A stretch of 64,000 nucleotides of DNA from an uncultured Latescibacterota bacterium. Its GTDB lineage: Bacteria; Latescibacterota; UBA2968; UBA8231. Location of the stretch: positions 1,426,001 to 1,490,000 of the forward strand of contig OX638377.1 of the NCBI GenBank assembly GCA_951813615.1, given 5' to 3'. The first letter of the stretch is position 1. Each line of letters begins with the position of its first letter. The position numbers were made by a program, and so were the translations under genes. The notes beneath the pieces are model-generated. The model searched no databases. It had not been told where the DNA came from and saw only the letters and a list, made by a program, of their open reading frames with translations. Below are positions 35,760 to 43,817 of the stretch, piece after piece.

Positions 35760-37031
35760 ATGAAAACGCTACTTGTAAATCGAAAAATTACCGTATCAAT
35801 TCTAACTATGATAACGGTGGTGTTGGCATCTGGGTTACAAGACATCAGTTACGGTCAGGATGCACCTGACACCGTTGTGGAATTCTCTGATCGCAGTCTA
35901 GCCATAATGGTGCGCATATCAATAAGGTTTGATACTCTAAGTCCATTTAACATCAACGAACTGCTCGGAATGCCCGAAACTGACATTCTCAAAATTCCTA
36001 AAGCGGAACTGGCAAAACTAAAGTCATTGTCAGCTAGTAAGTCAGCAGTAAAGGACTTAGATTTACCAGTGATAACCGACCTCACCGGCTTGGAACATGC
36101 AACTGAACTCATAACTATAGATCTTAGAGGTCAGGATGTCACTGATCTCGCTCCCCTCGCACAACTCACGCAGTTAAGCCGGATAGATCTTTGGGGCAAT
36201 CAAGTCATTGATGTCTCTCCGCTCGCGCAACTCACGCAGTTGACAAAACTGAATCTCGGGGGCAATTCAATCATGGGCAATTACATCGTTGATATCACCC
36301 CACTCGCCCAATTGACACAGCTAAGAGAGTTAAGTGTTGTGAGCCAAGTCGTTGACATCACACCAGTCGCGCAACTCACCCAGCTAAGGGAGTTAGAGCT
36401 CTCGGGTAATCAGATCAGCGACCTCACCCCGCTGGCACAACTCACCCAGCTAAGGAAGTTAGAGCTCTCGGATAATCAGATCAGCGACCTCACCCCGCTG
36501 GCACAACTTAAGCAACTGACATGGTTAACGCTCGGAGCTAATCAGATTAGCGACCTCAGTCCACTCACGCAACTCACTCAGCTAACAACGTTATTCCTTC
36601 AGGTTAATCAGATCAGTGACCTCACCCCGCTGGCACAACTTAAGCAACTGACGCTGTTATATCTCTCGTATAACAAAATTCGCGACCTTACCCCGCTCAC
36701 TGAACTAGCGGATTCGCTAACAAGGTTGTATCTCGATCATAATCAAATCCGAGACATCACTCCACTTGCAGACTTGGTATATCTTAAAAAGTTATCGCTT
36801 GATGATAATCCGATTACAGATACGTTGCCGCTTCGCGCACTTCTAAATGATAATCCGAATCTGGATATCGATATCGACCAAGAGATCCCCCAGACCTTGA
36901 CATCCGAAGATGACCAAGAAAGACCGGCTGATGCTGCGTTAGCCGATTCACTGGTAGTAGCCGGCGATCCTGAAGAGTCAGCGGTCGAGGCCGTCTCTTG
37001 GGGATTCATCAAATCGAGCGTGACGCGCTGA
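35760..37031 (+). CDS. Secreted leucine-rich-repeat protein (internalin-like repeats)
   Basis: This 423-aa protein has an N-terminal export signal (KITVSILTMITVVLASGL), a ~70-residue linker and about eleven 22-residue LRRs of internalin type (PLAQLTQLRELELSGNQISDLT), residues ~110-365. It has an acidic Ser/Ala-rich tail. LRRs mediate protein binding; extracellular or periplasmic location is expected. Codon use is AT-richer than neighbours, suggesting transfer. GAGGAAAGAGG lies before the ATG, adjacent to the MITE end, so its promoter may derive from the element. Adjacent repeats at 36372-36503 are almost identical in DNA. Confidence 0.85.
   Translation: MKTLLVNRKITVSILTMITVVLASGLQDISYGQDAPDTVVEFSDRSLAIMVRISIRFDTLSPFNINELLGMPETDILKIPKAELAKLKSLSASKSAVKDLDLPVITDLTGLEHATELITIDLRGQDVTDLAPLAQLTQLSRIDLWGNQVIDVSPLAQLTQLTKLNLGGNSIMGNYIVDITPLAQLTQLRELSVVSQVVDITPVAQLTQLRELELSGNQISDLTPLAQLTQLRKLELSDNQISDLTPLAQLKQLTWLTLGANQISDLSPLTQLTQLTTLFLQVNQISDLTPLAQLKQLTLLYLSYNKIRDLTPLTELADSLTRLYLDHNQIRDITPLADLVYLKKLSLDDNPITDTLPLRALLNDNPNLDIDIDQEIPQTLTSEDDQERPADAALADSLVVAGDPEESAVEAVSWGFIKSSVTR
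36372..36503 (+). repeat. Two near-identical 66-bp LRR units
   Basis: 36372-36437 and 36438-36503 differ at only a few bases and encode one 22-residue LRR each, showing recent in-frame expansion. Confidence 0.75.
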
Positions 37032-37036
37032 CCTAG

Positions 37037-37195
37037 GCGGTAACTTTGAACACACTGGCATCCTTGCTGGGAAAGGGACAGGCACGGTACTCGGCTCTCG
37101 GGTCAAGGAATGGCACGGTTATACTGTGGGATATAGCTGAGGGGACGAGTTCCCGTTCTTACAAGCAGGAAATAACACGTGGGTTGGTAGTATAG
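37037..37195 (+). pseudogene. WD40-repeat gene fragment
   Basis: The open frame from 37037 to a stop at 37193-37195 has no start codon of its own and encodes ARYSALGSRNGTVILWDIAE, a typical WD40 blade end ('GSxDGTVxLWDxA'). No further blades are present. It looks like the remnant of a larger WD40 or propeller gene left between the LRR gene and the HAD gene. Confidence 0.45.
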
Positions 37196-37214
37196 CCGAG
37201 TAGCATGGGAGACT

Positions 37215-37910
37215 TTACAGCAGCGCCTCGGCTAGCTCGGTAAAATTTCCCACCTCGACATCGGGTCGGTACGGCGTTTCTTCGTACGGCAGGGCGTTGC
37301 GATTGACGAAGGCCCCCCTCATGCCACAGGCTCGCGCGCCCATCACGTCGAATGAATTGGCCGAAACCATCATGCACTGTCCCATTTCTAGCTCTAGCGA
37401 GGCCGCAGCCCGGCGATACACCCCAGGATGCGGCTTGAAAGCACCTACTTCCTCGACCGAGATAATGCGGTCGAAGTCCCAGCCAATGCGGTTGGTCGCT
37501 AGGTGAACTAAAAAATCCGCTTCGCCGTTGGACAGAGCAACTAGGCGGTAGCGCTCCTGCAACTTTTCTAGCGCCGCCCTCACATCGGCGAAGGGGTTGA
37601 GCTGCTGCCAAGCTGCCATGAGCCGGGGGATATCTCCTTTGGCCGCATCTATTCCCTCCAACGCCAAGACGTAAATCAAGGCCCGCCGCACGGTCTCCAA
37701 ATAGCCGCTGTGGCCCAATAGGAGGATGTTGTCCTGATATTGCTCTAGGCGCTGGCGCGCCCGCCATTGGTTCCACAGGTGTTCGGGCGCGACTGAAGAC
37801 CCTTTATCGCGCAGGTAGGACGCGATGGCCGGGATCAGGCTGCCGCCCAAGTCGAGGACAGTGCCGAACAGGTCGAAAGTAAGGGCTTGTACCGCTGAAA
37901 ATTTGGCCAT
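37215..37910 (-). CDS. Haloacid dehalogenase type II-like HAD hydrolase
   Basis: This 231-aa HAD-superfamily protein has nucleophile Asp in LTFDLFGTVLDLGG, motif II Ser in YRLVALSNGEADF, Lys in GAFKPHPGVYRRAA and an acidic motif IV region (MMVSANSFDVMGARACG). The pattern fits (S)-2-haloacid dehalogenases, but related phosphatases look alike. I start at ATG 37910, which has AAGGCGG before it; an upstream in-frame ATG at 37961 lacks one. Minus-strand singleton with no obvious operon partner. Confidence 0.82.
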   Translation of the reverse strand: MAKFSAVQALTFDLFGTVLDLGGSLIPAIASYLRDKGSSVAPEHLWNQWRARQRLEQYQDNILLLGHSGYLETVRRALIYVLALEGIDAAKGDIPRLMAAWQQLNPFADVRAALEKLQERYRLVALSNGEADFLVHLATNRIGWDFDRIISVEEVGAFKPHPGVYRRAAASLELEMGQCMMVSANSFDVMGARACGMRGAFVNRNALPYEETPYRPDVEVGNFTELAEALL

Positions 37911-38031
37911 TGATCCGCCTTTATGGGTTTTGAGTACAGCCAGCGCGATGCGTTTGCGCATTTGCCTCGCTGTGTTTGTTGCGCTCTGCGCGATTGTGTA
38001 ATTTACTCTATCTTCGAGCGGCAGACCAAGC

Positions 38032-38061
38032 GTAGGGGGCGGTTTGCAAACCGCCCCCTAC
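38032..38061. repeat. REP-like palindrome (copy 1)
   Basis: GTAGGGGGCGGTTT, GC, AAACCGCCCCCTAC: an exact 14-bp stem with a 2-base loop, 19 bases before the mgsA start. A near-identical palindrome lies at 58647-58675. Confidence 0.75.
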
Positions 38062-38080
38062 AAATAATGACTAGTATGCA

Positions 38081-38983
38081 ATGTGCGGTATTGTTGGGCT
38101 ATATGTAAAAAAACGCGACTTGGCGGACCAACTCGGCGCACTGTTCGCCGAGATGCTGATCTGCATGAGCGATCGCGGCCCTGACAGTGCGGGGTTGGCG
38201 CTCTATGGCAATGAGCCGCCGGAAGGCTTTATCAAGGTCACCTTGCGGCACGAGGCCGACGACTATGACTGGCAAGGGCTAGCCGACCAACTCGGCGCGC
38301 GCTTTGATTGCGAGGCAAGCCTGCGCGTCAACGCCAACTACGCGGTCATCGCGGTGTGCGCCGACGCGGAGTCACTCGGGCGAGAGTTGGCTGGTTCAGA
38401 CCCTAACCTGACGGTAATGAGCATCGGCCGCAGCATCGAGATCCTCAAAGAAATCGGCGCACCCGCTGAGATCGTCGATCGCTTTGGCGTGCGCGAGATG
38501 CGCGGCACGCACATCATCGGCCATACGCGCATGGCCACTGAGAGCGCGGTGACCACCGATGGCTCGCATCCCTTTTCCACGGGCATGGACCTCTGTCTCG
38601 TACACAACGGGTCGCTGAGCAACCACAATCGGCTGCGCATGGGGCTGGAGCGTAGGGGGATCGAGATCCGCACGGAGAACGACTCGGAGGTGGCTGCCGG
38701 CTATTTGATGTGGCGGATGCAGGAGGGAGATACTTTGCAAGGGGCCCTGCAAGCGGCGCTCGACGACTTAGACGGTTTCTATACCTTTGCCATTGGCACG
38801 GTCGATGGCTTCGCAGTCTTGCGCGACCCGATCGCCTGCAAGCCGGCGGTGCTGGCTGAGACGGATGAGTACGTGGCGATGGCCAGCGAGTTTCAGGCGC
38901 TATCGAGCTTGCCTGGGATCGACGACGCAGAGGTGTGGGAGCCCAAGCCGGCGCGGGTGTACACTTGGGGAGGAGCCGATTGA
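38081..38983 (+). CDS. mgsA: Class II glutamine amidotransferase, N-methylglutamate synthase subunit A-like
   Basis: This 300-aa Ntn-hydrolase begins MCGIVGLYVKK, so the catalytic Cys is residue 2, which fixes the start despite a poor ribosome site. MSDRGPDSAGLALYG, GHTRMATESAVTTDGSHPF and LVHNGSLSNHNRLR are the PurF/GltB-type glutaminase motifs. With the next two genes it matches the three-subunit MgsABC (GlxBCD) glutamate-synthase-like complex. In methylotrophs MgsABC makes N-methylglutamate from methylamine-derived intermediates. Assignment to the NMG pathway rests on gmaS-like and sarcosine-oxidase-like genes following in order. Confidence 0.82.
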   Translation: MCGIVGLYVKKRDLADQLGALFAEMLICMSDRGPDSAGLALYGNEPPEGFIKVTLRHEADDYDWQGLADQLGARFDCEASLRVNANYAVIAVCADAESLGRELAGSDPNLTVMSIGRSIEILKEIGAPAEIVDRFGVREMRGTHIIGHTRMATESAVTTDGSHPFSTGMDLCLVHNGSLSNHNRLRMGLERRGIEIRTENDSEVAAGYLMWRMQEGDTLQGALQAALDDLDGFYTFAIGTVDGFAVLRDPIACKPAVLAETDEYVAMASEFQALSSLPGIDDAEVWEPKPARVYTWGGAD

Positions 38984-39675
38984 TGGGTGCGGAGGTTTTC
39001 GACTTGGCGACTGGAGAGTTGCGCCAGCTCAACCAGCGTCTGCACGACCTGACTGAGGAGACGGCCAAGACGCCGTGGCGGATCCTGCATCCCCGAGGCG
39101 CGCACGCCGTGGCCGCCGGAGTCAATGCATCCGTAGAAATCGATATCGAAGGCCACGTTGGCTACTATTGCGCTGGCATGAATCAGCGCGCCCACATCAC
39201 CGTCCACGGGATGGTCGGGGTCGGGGTGGCCGAGAACATGATGTCGGGGCTGGTGAGGGTGAAGGGCCACGCCAGCCAGTGCGCTGGAGCTACCGGACAC
39301 GGCGGCCTGCTGGTCATCGAGGGCGACGCGTCGAGCCGCTGTGGGATTTCGATGAAGGGGATCGACATTGTGGTCGGCGGCTCGGTCGGCCACAGCAGTT
39401 GCTTTATGGCGCAAGCTGGCAACCTAGTCGTCTGTGGCGATGCGGACGAGGCGTTGGGCGACTCGCTGTACGAGGCGCGGATTTTCGTGCGCGGCCGGGT
39501 TGCGGGCTTGGGGGCCGACTGCGTTGAAAAGCCCATGCGCGACGAGCATTTGAGCGCGTTGGCCGAGCTGTTGGCGCGAGCGGATTTGTCCGATGTGCGC
39601 CCAGAAGAGTTCCGCCGCTACGGGTCGGCGCGTCAGCTTTACAACTTCAAGGTGGACAACGCATCCCAGTACTAG
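38983..39675 (+). CDS. mgsB: GltB gamma-domain-like (GXGXG) protein, N-methylglutamate synthase subunit B-like
   Basis: This 230-aa protein consists mainly of a right-handed beta-helix of the GXGXG type (HGMVGVGVAENMMSGLVRVKGHAS, GATGHGGLLVIEG, VVGGSVGHSSCFM, RGRVAGLGAD), the C-terminal domain of large glutamate synthases encoded as a separate subunit (GlxC/MgsB). It acts structurally in ammonia channelling. The ATG overlaps the mgsA stop (TGATG) with GGGGAGGA upstream. A longer frame lies within mgsA and is not used. Confidence 0.85.
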   Translation: MGAEVFDLATGELRQLNQRLHDLTEETAKTPWRILHPRGAHAVAAGVNASVEIDIEGHVGYYCAGMNQRAHITVHGMVGVGVAENMMSGLVRVKGHASQCAGATGHGGLLVIEGDASSRCGISMKGIDIVVGGSVGHSSCFMAQAGNLVVCGDADEALGDSLYEARIFVRGRVAGLGADCVEKPMRDEHLSALAELLARADLSDVRPEEFRRYGSARQLYNFKVDNASQY

Positions 39676-39682
39676 ACACTCT

Positions 39683-41032
39683 ATGACGCAACCAAACCAC
39701 AACCAAGACGGCCTGCGCGAATCGGCGACCTTTGGCCGCGACGTCATCTACGAGATCCAGCGCGCTGCGCGGACCGGGATCTACGACATTCGCGGCTGGG
39801 GAGCCAAGCGCCAAGTGCCCCATTTTGACGACTTGGTCTTTCTGGGCGCGAGTATGTCACGCTACCCGCTGGAGGGCTACCGCGAGCGCTGCGACACCGA
39901 TGTGGTGCTGGGCACGCGCTACGCCAAAAATCCGATTCACCTCGACATCCCCGTCACCATCGCGGGGATGAGCTTTGGCTCGCTGTCGGCGCAGGCCAAA
40001 GAGGCGCTCGGTCGCGGTGCCAGCGAGGTGGGCACGAGCACCACGACCGGCGACGGCGGGATGACGCCGGAGGAGCGCGAACAGTCGCGGATTTTGGTGT
40101 ACCAGCTTTTGCCCTCGCGCTACGGCATGAACCCCGACGACCTGCGCAAGGCCGATGCCATTGAAGTAGTGCTCGGCCAGGGGGCCAAGCCCGGCGGTGG
40201 CGGAATGCTGTTGGGCCAGAAAATTAGCGACCGCGTCGCCCAGATGCGGACCTTGCCCAAGGACATCGACCAGCGCTCGGCCTGCCGCCATCCCGACTGG
40301 ACTGGCCCGGATGACTTGGCGATCAAAATAGTCGAGTTGCGCGAAATTACCGACTGGCAGGTGCCGATCTACGTCAAGATCGGCGCGACGCGGACCTACT
40401 ACGACACGCTTTTGGCGATCAAGGCCGGAGCCGACGTGGTGGTGCTCGACGGGATGCAGGGCGGCACGGGCGCGACTCAAGATGTGTTCATCGAGCACGT
40501 GGGGATCCCGACTCTGCCAGCCGTGCGCCAAGCGGTGGAAGCGCTCGACGAGTTGGACATGCATCGCAAGGTGCAGCTCGTTGTGTCTGGGGGCATCCGC
40601 AGCGGTGCGGATGTGGCCAAAGCCTTGGCAATGGGGGCGGACGCTTGTTCGATTGGCACGGCTGCACTGATTGCGCTGGGCGACAACAGCCCACATTTGG
40701 ATCCCGAGTACCGCAAAATTGGTTCGGCCGCTGGCTTTTACGACGACTTACAGGACGGCCAAGACCCGGCTGGCATCTCGACCCAGACCGACACCTTGGC
40801 CGAGCGCCTCGACCCGGTGGCTGGAGGCCGCCAGCTTGCCAACTATCTGCGGGTAATGACCATGGAGTGCCAGACCATTGCCCGCGCCTGCGGCAAATCG
40901 CACGTTCACAATTTAGAGCCAGAGGACTTGGCAGCGCTGACCATTGAGGCAGCGGCTATGGCCAAAATTCCCTTGGCCGGGACGGATTGGATTCCTGGAA
41001 ACACGCCAACTAAAGGAGCTTGCTGTGACTGA
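39683..41032 (+). CDS. mgsC: FMN-binding glutamate synthase-family protein, N-methylglutamate synthase subunit C-like
   Basis: This 449-aa protein equals the FMN/Fe-S barrel of glutamate synthase (GlxD/MgsC). Motifs include VTIAGMSFGSLSAQAKEALGRGA, DGGMTPEE, LGQGAKPGGGGMLLGQKI, PIYVKIGATRTY, VVLDGMQGGTGATQ and LVVSGGIRSGADVAKALAMGADACSIGTA. It performs the reductive or exchange step using FMN. The ATG at 39683 lies seven bases after mgsB; the last eight bases overlap the gmaS-like gene. High confidence in fold, moderate in NMG role. Confidence 0.88.
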   Translation: MTQPNHNQDGLRESATFGRDVIYEIQRAARTGIYDIRGWGAKRQVPHFDDLVFLGASMSRYPLEGYRERCDTDVVLGTRYAKNPIHLDIPVTIAGMSFGSLSAQAKEALGRGASEVGTSTTTGDGGMTPEEREQSRILVYQLLPSRYGMNPDDLRKADAIEVVLGQGAKPGGGGMLLGQKISDRVAQMRTLPKDIDQRSACRHPDWTGPDDLAIKIVELREITDWQVPIYVKIGATRTYYDTLLAIKAGADVVVLDGMQGGTGATQDVFIEHVGIPTLPAVRQAVEALDELDMHRKVQLVVSGGIRSGADVAKALAMGADACSIGTAALIALGDNSPHLDPEYRKIGSAAGFYDDLQDGQDPAGISTQTDTLAERLDPVAGGRQLANYLRVMTMECQTIARACGKSHVHNLEPEDLAALTIEAAAMAKIPLAGTDWIPGNTPTKGACCD

Positions 41033-42383
41033 ACGCACTGAGATCAAAGAACGACTCGCCCAAGAGGGCATTGAATTCCTACTCGTACAATTCGTCGATA
41101 TGACTGGTGCGCCCAAAGTGAAGATGGTGCCGGTGACGGCGCTCGACGACGCGCTTGACGAAGGCGCGGGTTTTGCCGGCGCGTCTATTTGGGGTTTGGG
41201 GCAGGGGCCGCACTCGCACGACATGCTGGCGCGGATTGATCTCGATTCGTACGCGCGGCTGTCTTGGCAGCCGAACACCGTGCGTTTTGCCAGCAATCTC
41301 TTCGTCGATGGGGAATCCTATCCCTATTGCTCGCGCACCAACCTCGAGCGGGTACTCGCGGACGCCGCGCAACAGGGCTATGTCTTCAACGTGGGCATGG
41401 AGCCGGAGCACTTTCTCGTCGCGCGCGATGAAGACGGTTCGATCCGGCCCTGGGACCCGGACGGCGTGGACTCGCTAGCCAAGCCCTGCTACGACTTTCG
41501 CTCCATGTCACCGGCGATGGCGTACTTGCAGGAGTTGACTCGATCGCTCAACGACATGGGTTGGGGGGTTTATCAGTGCGACCACGAGGATGCCAACGGG
41601 CAGTTTGAGGTCAACTTCGACTATGCCGACGCGCTGACGACGTCTGACCGCATCATTTTCTTTAAAATGGCTACTTCGCAGATTGCCAAGAAGTACGGTG
41701 CGATCGCCTCGCACATGCCCAAGCCGTTTGCCGACCGCACGGGCAGCGGCTTGCACGCGCACTACCATATCGCCGACGCCGAGTCGGGCGAAAATATCTT
41801 CTTGGACGAAGGAGACGCACGGGGCTTGGGCTGCTCAGAGCTGGCCTACCACTTCCTCGGCGGCATTTTGCACCACGCGCGCGCCCTCTGCGCGGTGACC
41901 AGCCCGACGGTGAACTGCTACAAGCGTCTCCAACTCGGCGCTGGTATCTATTCGAGCCGTTCGGGTTTTACTTGGACGCCGGCGTTTATCACCTATGGCG
42001 ACAACAACCGCACGCAGATGATCCGCACGGCTGGCGAGGGACATTTTGAAGACCGCACAGTCAGCGCTGCGGCCAATCCCTATCTGGCTTTAGCCGCCTA
42101 TCTGGTCGCCGGGCTCGACGGCATTGAGCGCGGTTTGGAGCCGGGCGAGCCCAATCTGGGCAACATGTACGAGCGCTCCCTCGACGAGATCCAAGCGGCA
42201 GGGGTACAGCTTTTGCCGCAGTCGCTGGCCGAGGCGCTCGACGCGCTGCGCGAGGACGAAGTAGTGCAGAGCGCGCTAGGCCCCATCGCCGACGAATTCC
42301 TCAAGATAAAAGCCGACGAGTGGGCCGAGTACGACAGCCAAGTCAGCCGCTGGGAGATCGACCGGTATTTGACGTCTGTTTGA
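41025..42383 (+). CDS. gmaS: Glutamine synthetase type III-like, probable gamma-glutamylmethylamide synthetase
   Basis: This 452-aa protein of the GlnT/GSIII branch has N-terminal LLVQFVDMTGAPKVKMVPV, catalytic-domain NVGMEPEHFLV, QCDHEDANGQFEVNFDYADA, FADRTGSGLHAHYHIAD and FEDRTVSAAANPYLALAAYL. GmaS ligates methylamine to glutamate with ATP; the true glutamine synthetases of this branch are hard to separate by eye, and the assignment follows from position after MgsABC and before sarcosine-oxidase-like genes. The start is GTG with AAAGGAG, overlapping mgsC by eight bases. The operon is then broken by the ATPase gene at 42453. Confidence 0.8.
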   Translation: MTERTEIKERLAQEGIEFLLVQFVDMTGAPKVKMVPVTALDDALDEGAGFAGASIWGLGQGPHSHDMLARIDLDSYARLSWQPNTVRFASNLFVDGESYPYCSRTNLERVLADAAQQGYVFNVGMEPEHFLVARDEDGSIRPWDPDGVDSLAKPCYDFRSMSPAMAYLQELTRSLNDMGWGVYQCDHEDANGQFEVNFDYADALTTSDRIIFFKMATSQIAKKYGAIASHMPKPFADRTGSGLHAHYHIADAESGENIFLDEGDARGLGCSELAYHFLGGILHHARALCAVTSPTVNCYKRLQLGAGIYSSRSGFTWTPAFITYGDNNRTQMIRTAGEGHFEDRTVSAAANPYLALAAYLVAGLDGIERGLEPGEPNLGNMYERSLDEIQAAGVQLLPQSLAEALDALREDEVVQSALGPIADEFLKIKADEWAEYDSQVSRWEIDRYLTSV

Positions 42384-42452
42384 GTTTGATGTACGACCAC
42401 ATTTTGAGCAAGTTATATTGATATTTCAACGAAAAATCGTTATCATTGAGAA

Positions 42453-43664
42453 ATGATTCACACATTTTCCGTATCCAACTACTACTCGGTCCGCGAGGAA
42501 GTAGTTCTCGACTTCCGCATTCCAGGGACTGCTCCCGCCCTGCCACGCTTTCGGCGCAGTGCGGCCAAGCCGGATATCCGGCTCCCCCCTGTCGTTGTGC
42601 TCATGGGACCCAATGGATCGGGCAAGACGACCCTGCTGGATGCGCTGCTCGCTATCTCCCGCATCGCCTCATCCGCATCTCCTGCTGAAGAGACCAGCCC
42701 GCTCACCTTTCTCCCTTTCTCTTCGACGGAAACCAGAGACAAACCGACGCGGTTTTGCGTGGAGATCGAAGCGGATTGGCTGGCACCGGACCAAGCCCGG
42801 CATCTGTTCCGCTATGAACTGGCCGTGAGACGCGGTGACGCCGGCGTCAAGGATACCTTCTTCCAGTGCGAAGTGCTGTCCTACTTTCCCAAGGGGCGTC
42901 CCCGCCGCCTTTTCGAGCGCGGTGCTCCGGAAGAGCCTATATACGTTTCCAGCGAGCTAGGGCTCACTCCGAAGGATGATCGCCTCAAGGCGATTCGGGA
43001 GGACGCCTCGGTGATTGCCACGCTCGCCCTGCTCAATGTGCCTTTGGCGGCGCGTATTGCAGAATGGATGCGCGCTTTTTCTTATTTCTCCAACATCCTT
43101 CACCGCGAGAAATGGCAGCTTCCGACCCAAACAATGGTGGACGCATTCGACGAGAGTGATCCCCAGGTGAGAGATTGGCTCGTGAGACACATCCAGGCCA
43201 GCGACTTGGGGATTCAAGACATGCGTATTTTGGAGCAAGCCGACAAGAAGGAGGTGTTTTTCGACCATCGCGGGCTCGACAGGCCGATTCCTTTGCCCTT
43301 CGAGTCCAACGGCACGAGACGGCTGTTCCATCTGCTGCCTCAGCTCTACCTCGCCCTCAAAGACGGCATTCCCGCGGTCCTCGACGAGGTCGACGGTGAT
43401 CTTCACGTGGATATCGCTGGCGAAATGCTCGACTGGTTCCGCTCCCAAGAGACCAATCCTTCCGGCGCACAGCTTTTCGTCTCCTCTCACAATGTCGGCC
43501 TGCTCGACAATCTGGAGAAGGAGGAGGTCTTCATCGTCGAGAAGGACCGCGATGGCGCGACCCGCGTGTACAGCGCCCAAGATGTGCGCGGTCTCCGCCG
43601 CGACGCCCGGCTCTATCCCAAGTACCGGGCGGGGGTGCTCGGTGGTATCCCGAAAATCGGCTGA
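42453..43664 (+). CDS. AAA ATPase, RloA/AAA_21-like
   Basis: This 403-aa ATPase has Walker A near residue 50 (VVLMGPNGSGKTTLLDALL), an ABC-like signature (FESNGTRRLFHL), Walker B PAVLDEVDGDLH and switch His SSHNVGLLD. Between Walker A and B lies the ~250-residue insert seen in RloA/OLD-type ATPases. These usually pair with a TOPRIM or HEPN effector in anti-phage systems; here the following gene is a 36-codon TOPRIM-like stub (43671-43781). The pair sits inside an otherwise contiguous metabolic operon and looks inserted. An AT-rich 69-base leader precedes it. Confidence 0.82.
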   Translation: MIHTFSVSNYYSVREEVVLDFRIPGTAPALPRFRRSAAKPDIRLPPVVVLMGPNGSGKTTLLDALLAISRIASSASPAEETSPLTFLPFSSTETRDKPTRFCVEIEADWLAPDQARHLFRYELAVRRGDAGVKDTFFQCEVLSYFPKGRPRRLFERGAPEEPIYVSSELGLTPKDDRLKAIREDASVIATLALLNVPLAARIAEWMRAFSYFSNILHREKWQLPTQTMVDAFDESDPQVRDWLVRHIQASDLGIQDMRILEQADKKEVFFDHRGLDRPIPLPFESNGTRRLFHLLPQLYLALKDGIPAVLDEVDGDLHVDIAGEMLDWFRSQETNPSGAQLFVSSHNVGLLDNLEKEEVFIVEKDRDGATRVYSAQDVRGLRRDARLYPKYRAGVLGGIPKIG

Positions 43665-43670
43665 GGAGCG

Positions 43671-43781
43671 ATGCGCCGCAGGTCGGTCGAACCTAGGCGG
43701 GTCATTTTTATCGGGGTTGAGGGCAAGAGCGACCAAGCATTCGCACGGTTCCTCGGCCACTGTTGTGAAATCGGTCTTTGA
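43671..43781 (+). pseudogene. Truncated TOPRIM-like (RloB/OLD-type) effector stub
   Basis: An ATG behind GAGGAGCG, six bases after the ATPase stop, opens 36 codons. They include RRVIFIGVEGKSDQAFARFL, the 'VEGKSD' start of a TOPRIM domain. The frame then stops and mgdA begins 36 bases later, so a full effector (normally ~200 aa) is missing. This is a truncation, since too few bases remain for a simple frameshift. It implies loss of the effector half of the system. Confidence 0.55.
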
Positions 43782-43817
43782 TCTTTCTCGTTCGACGAGA
43801 GGAGAGTCACTCCCGCC

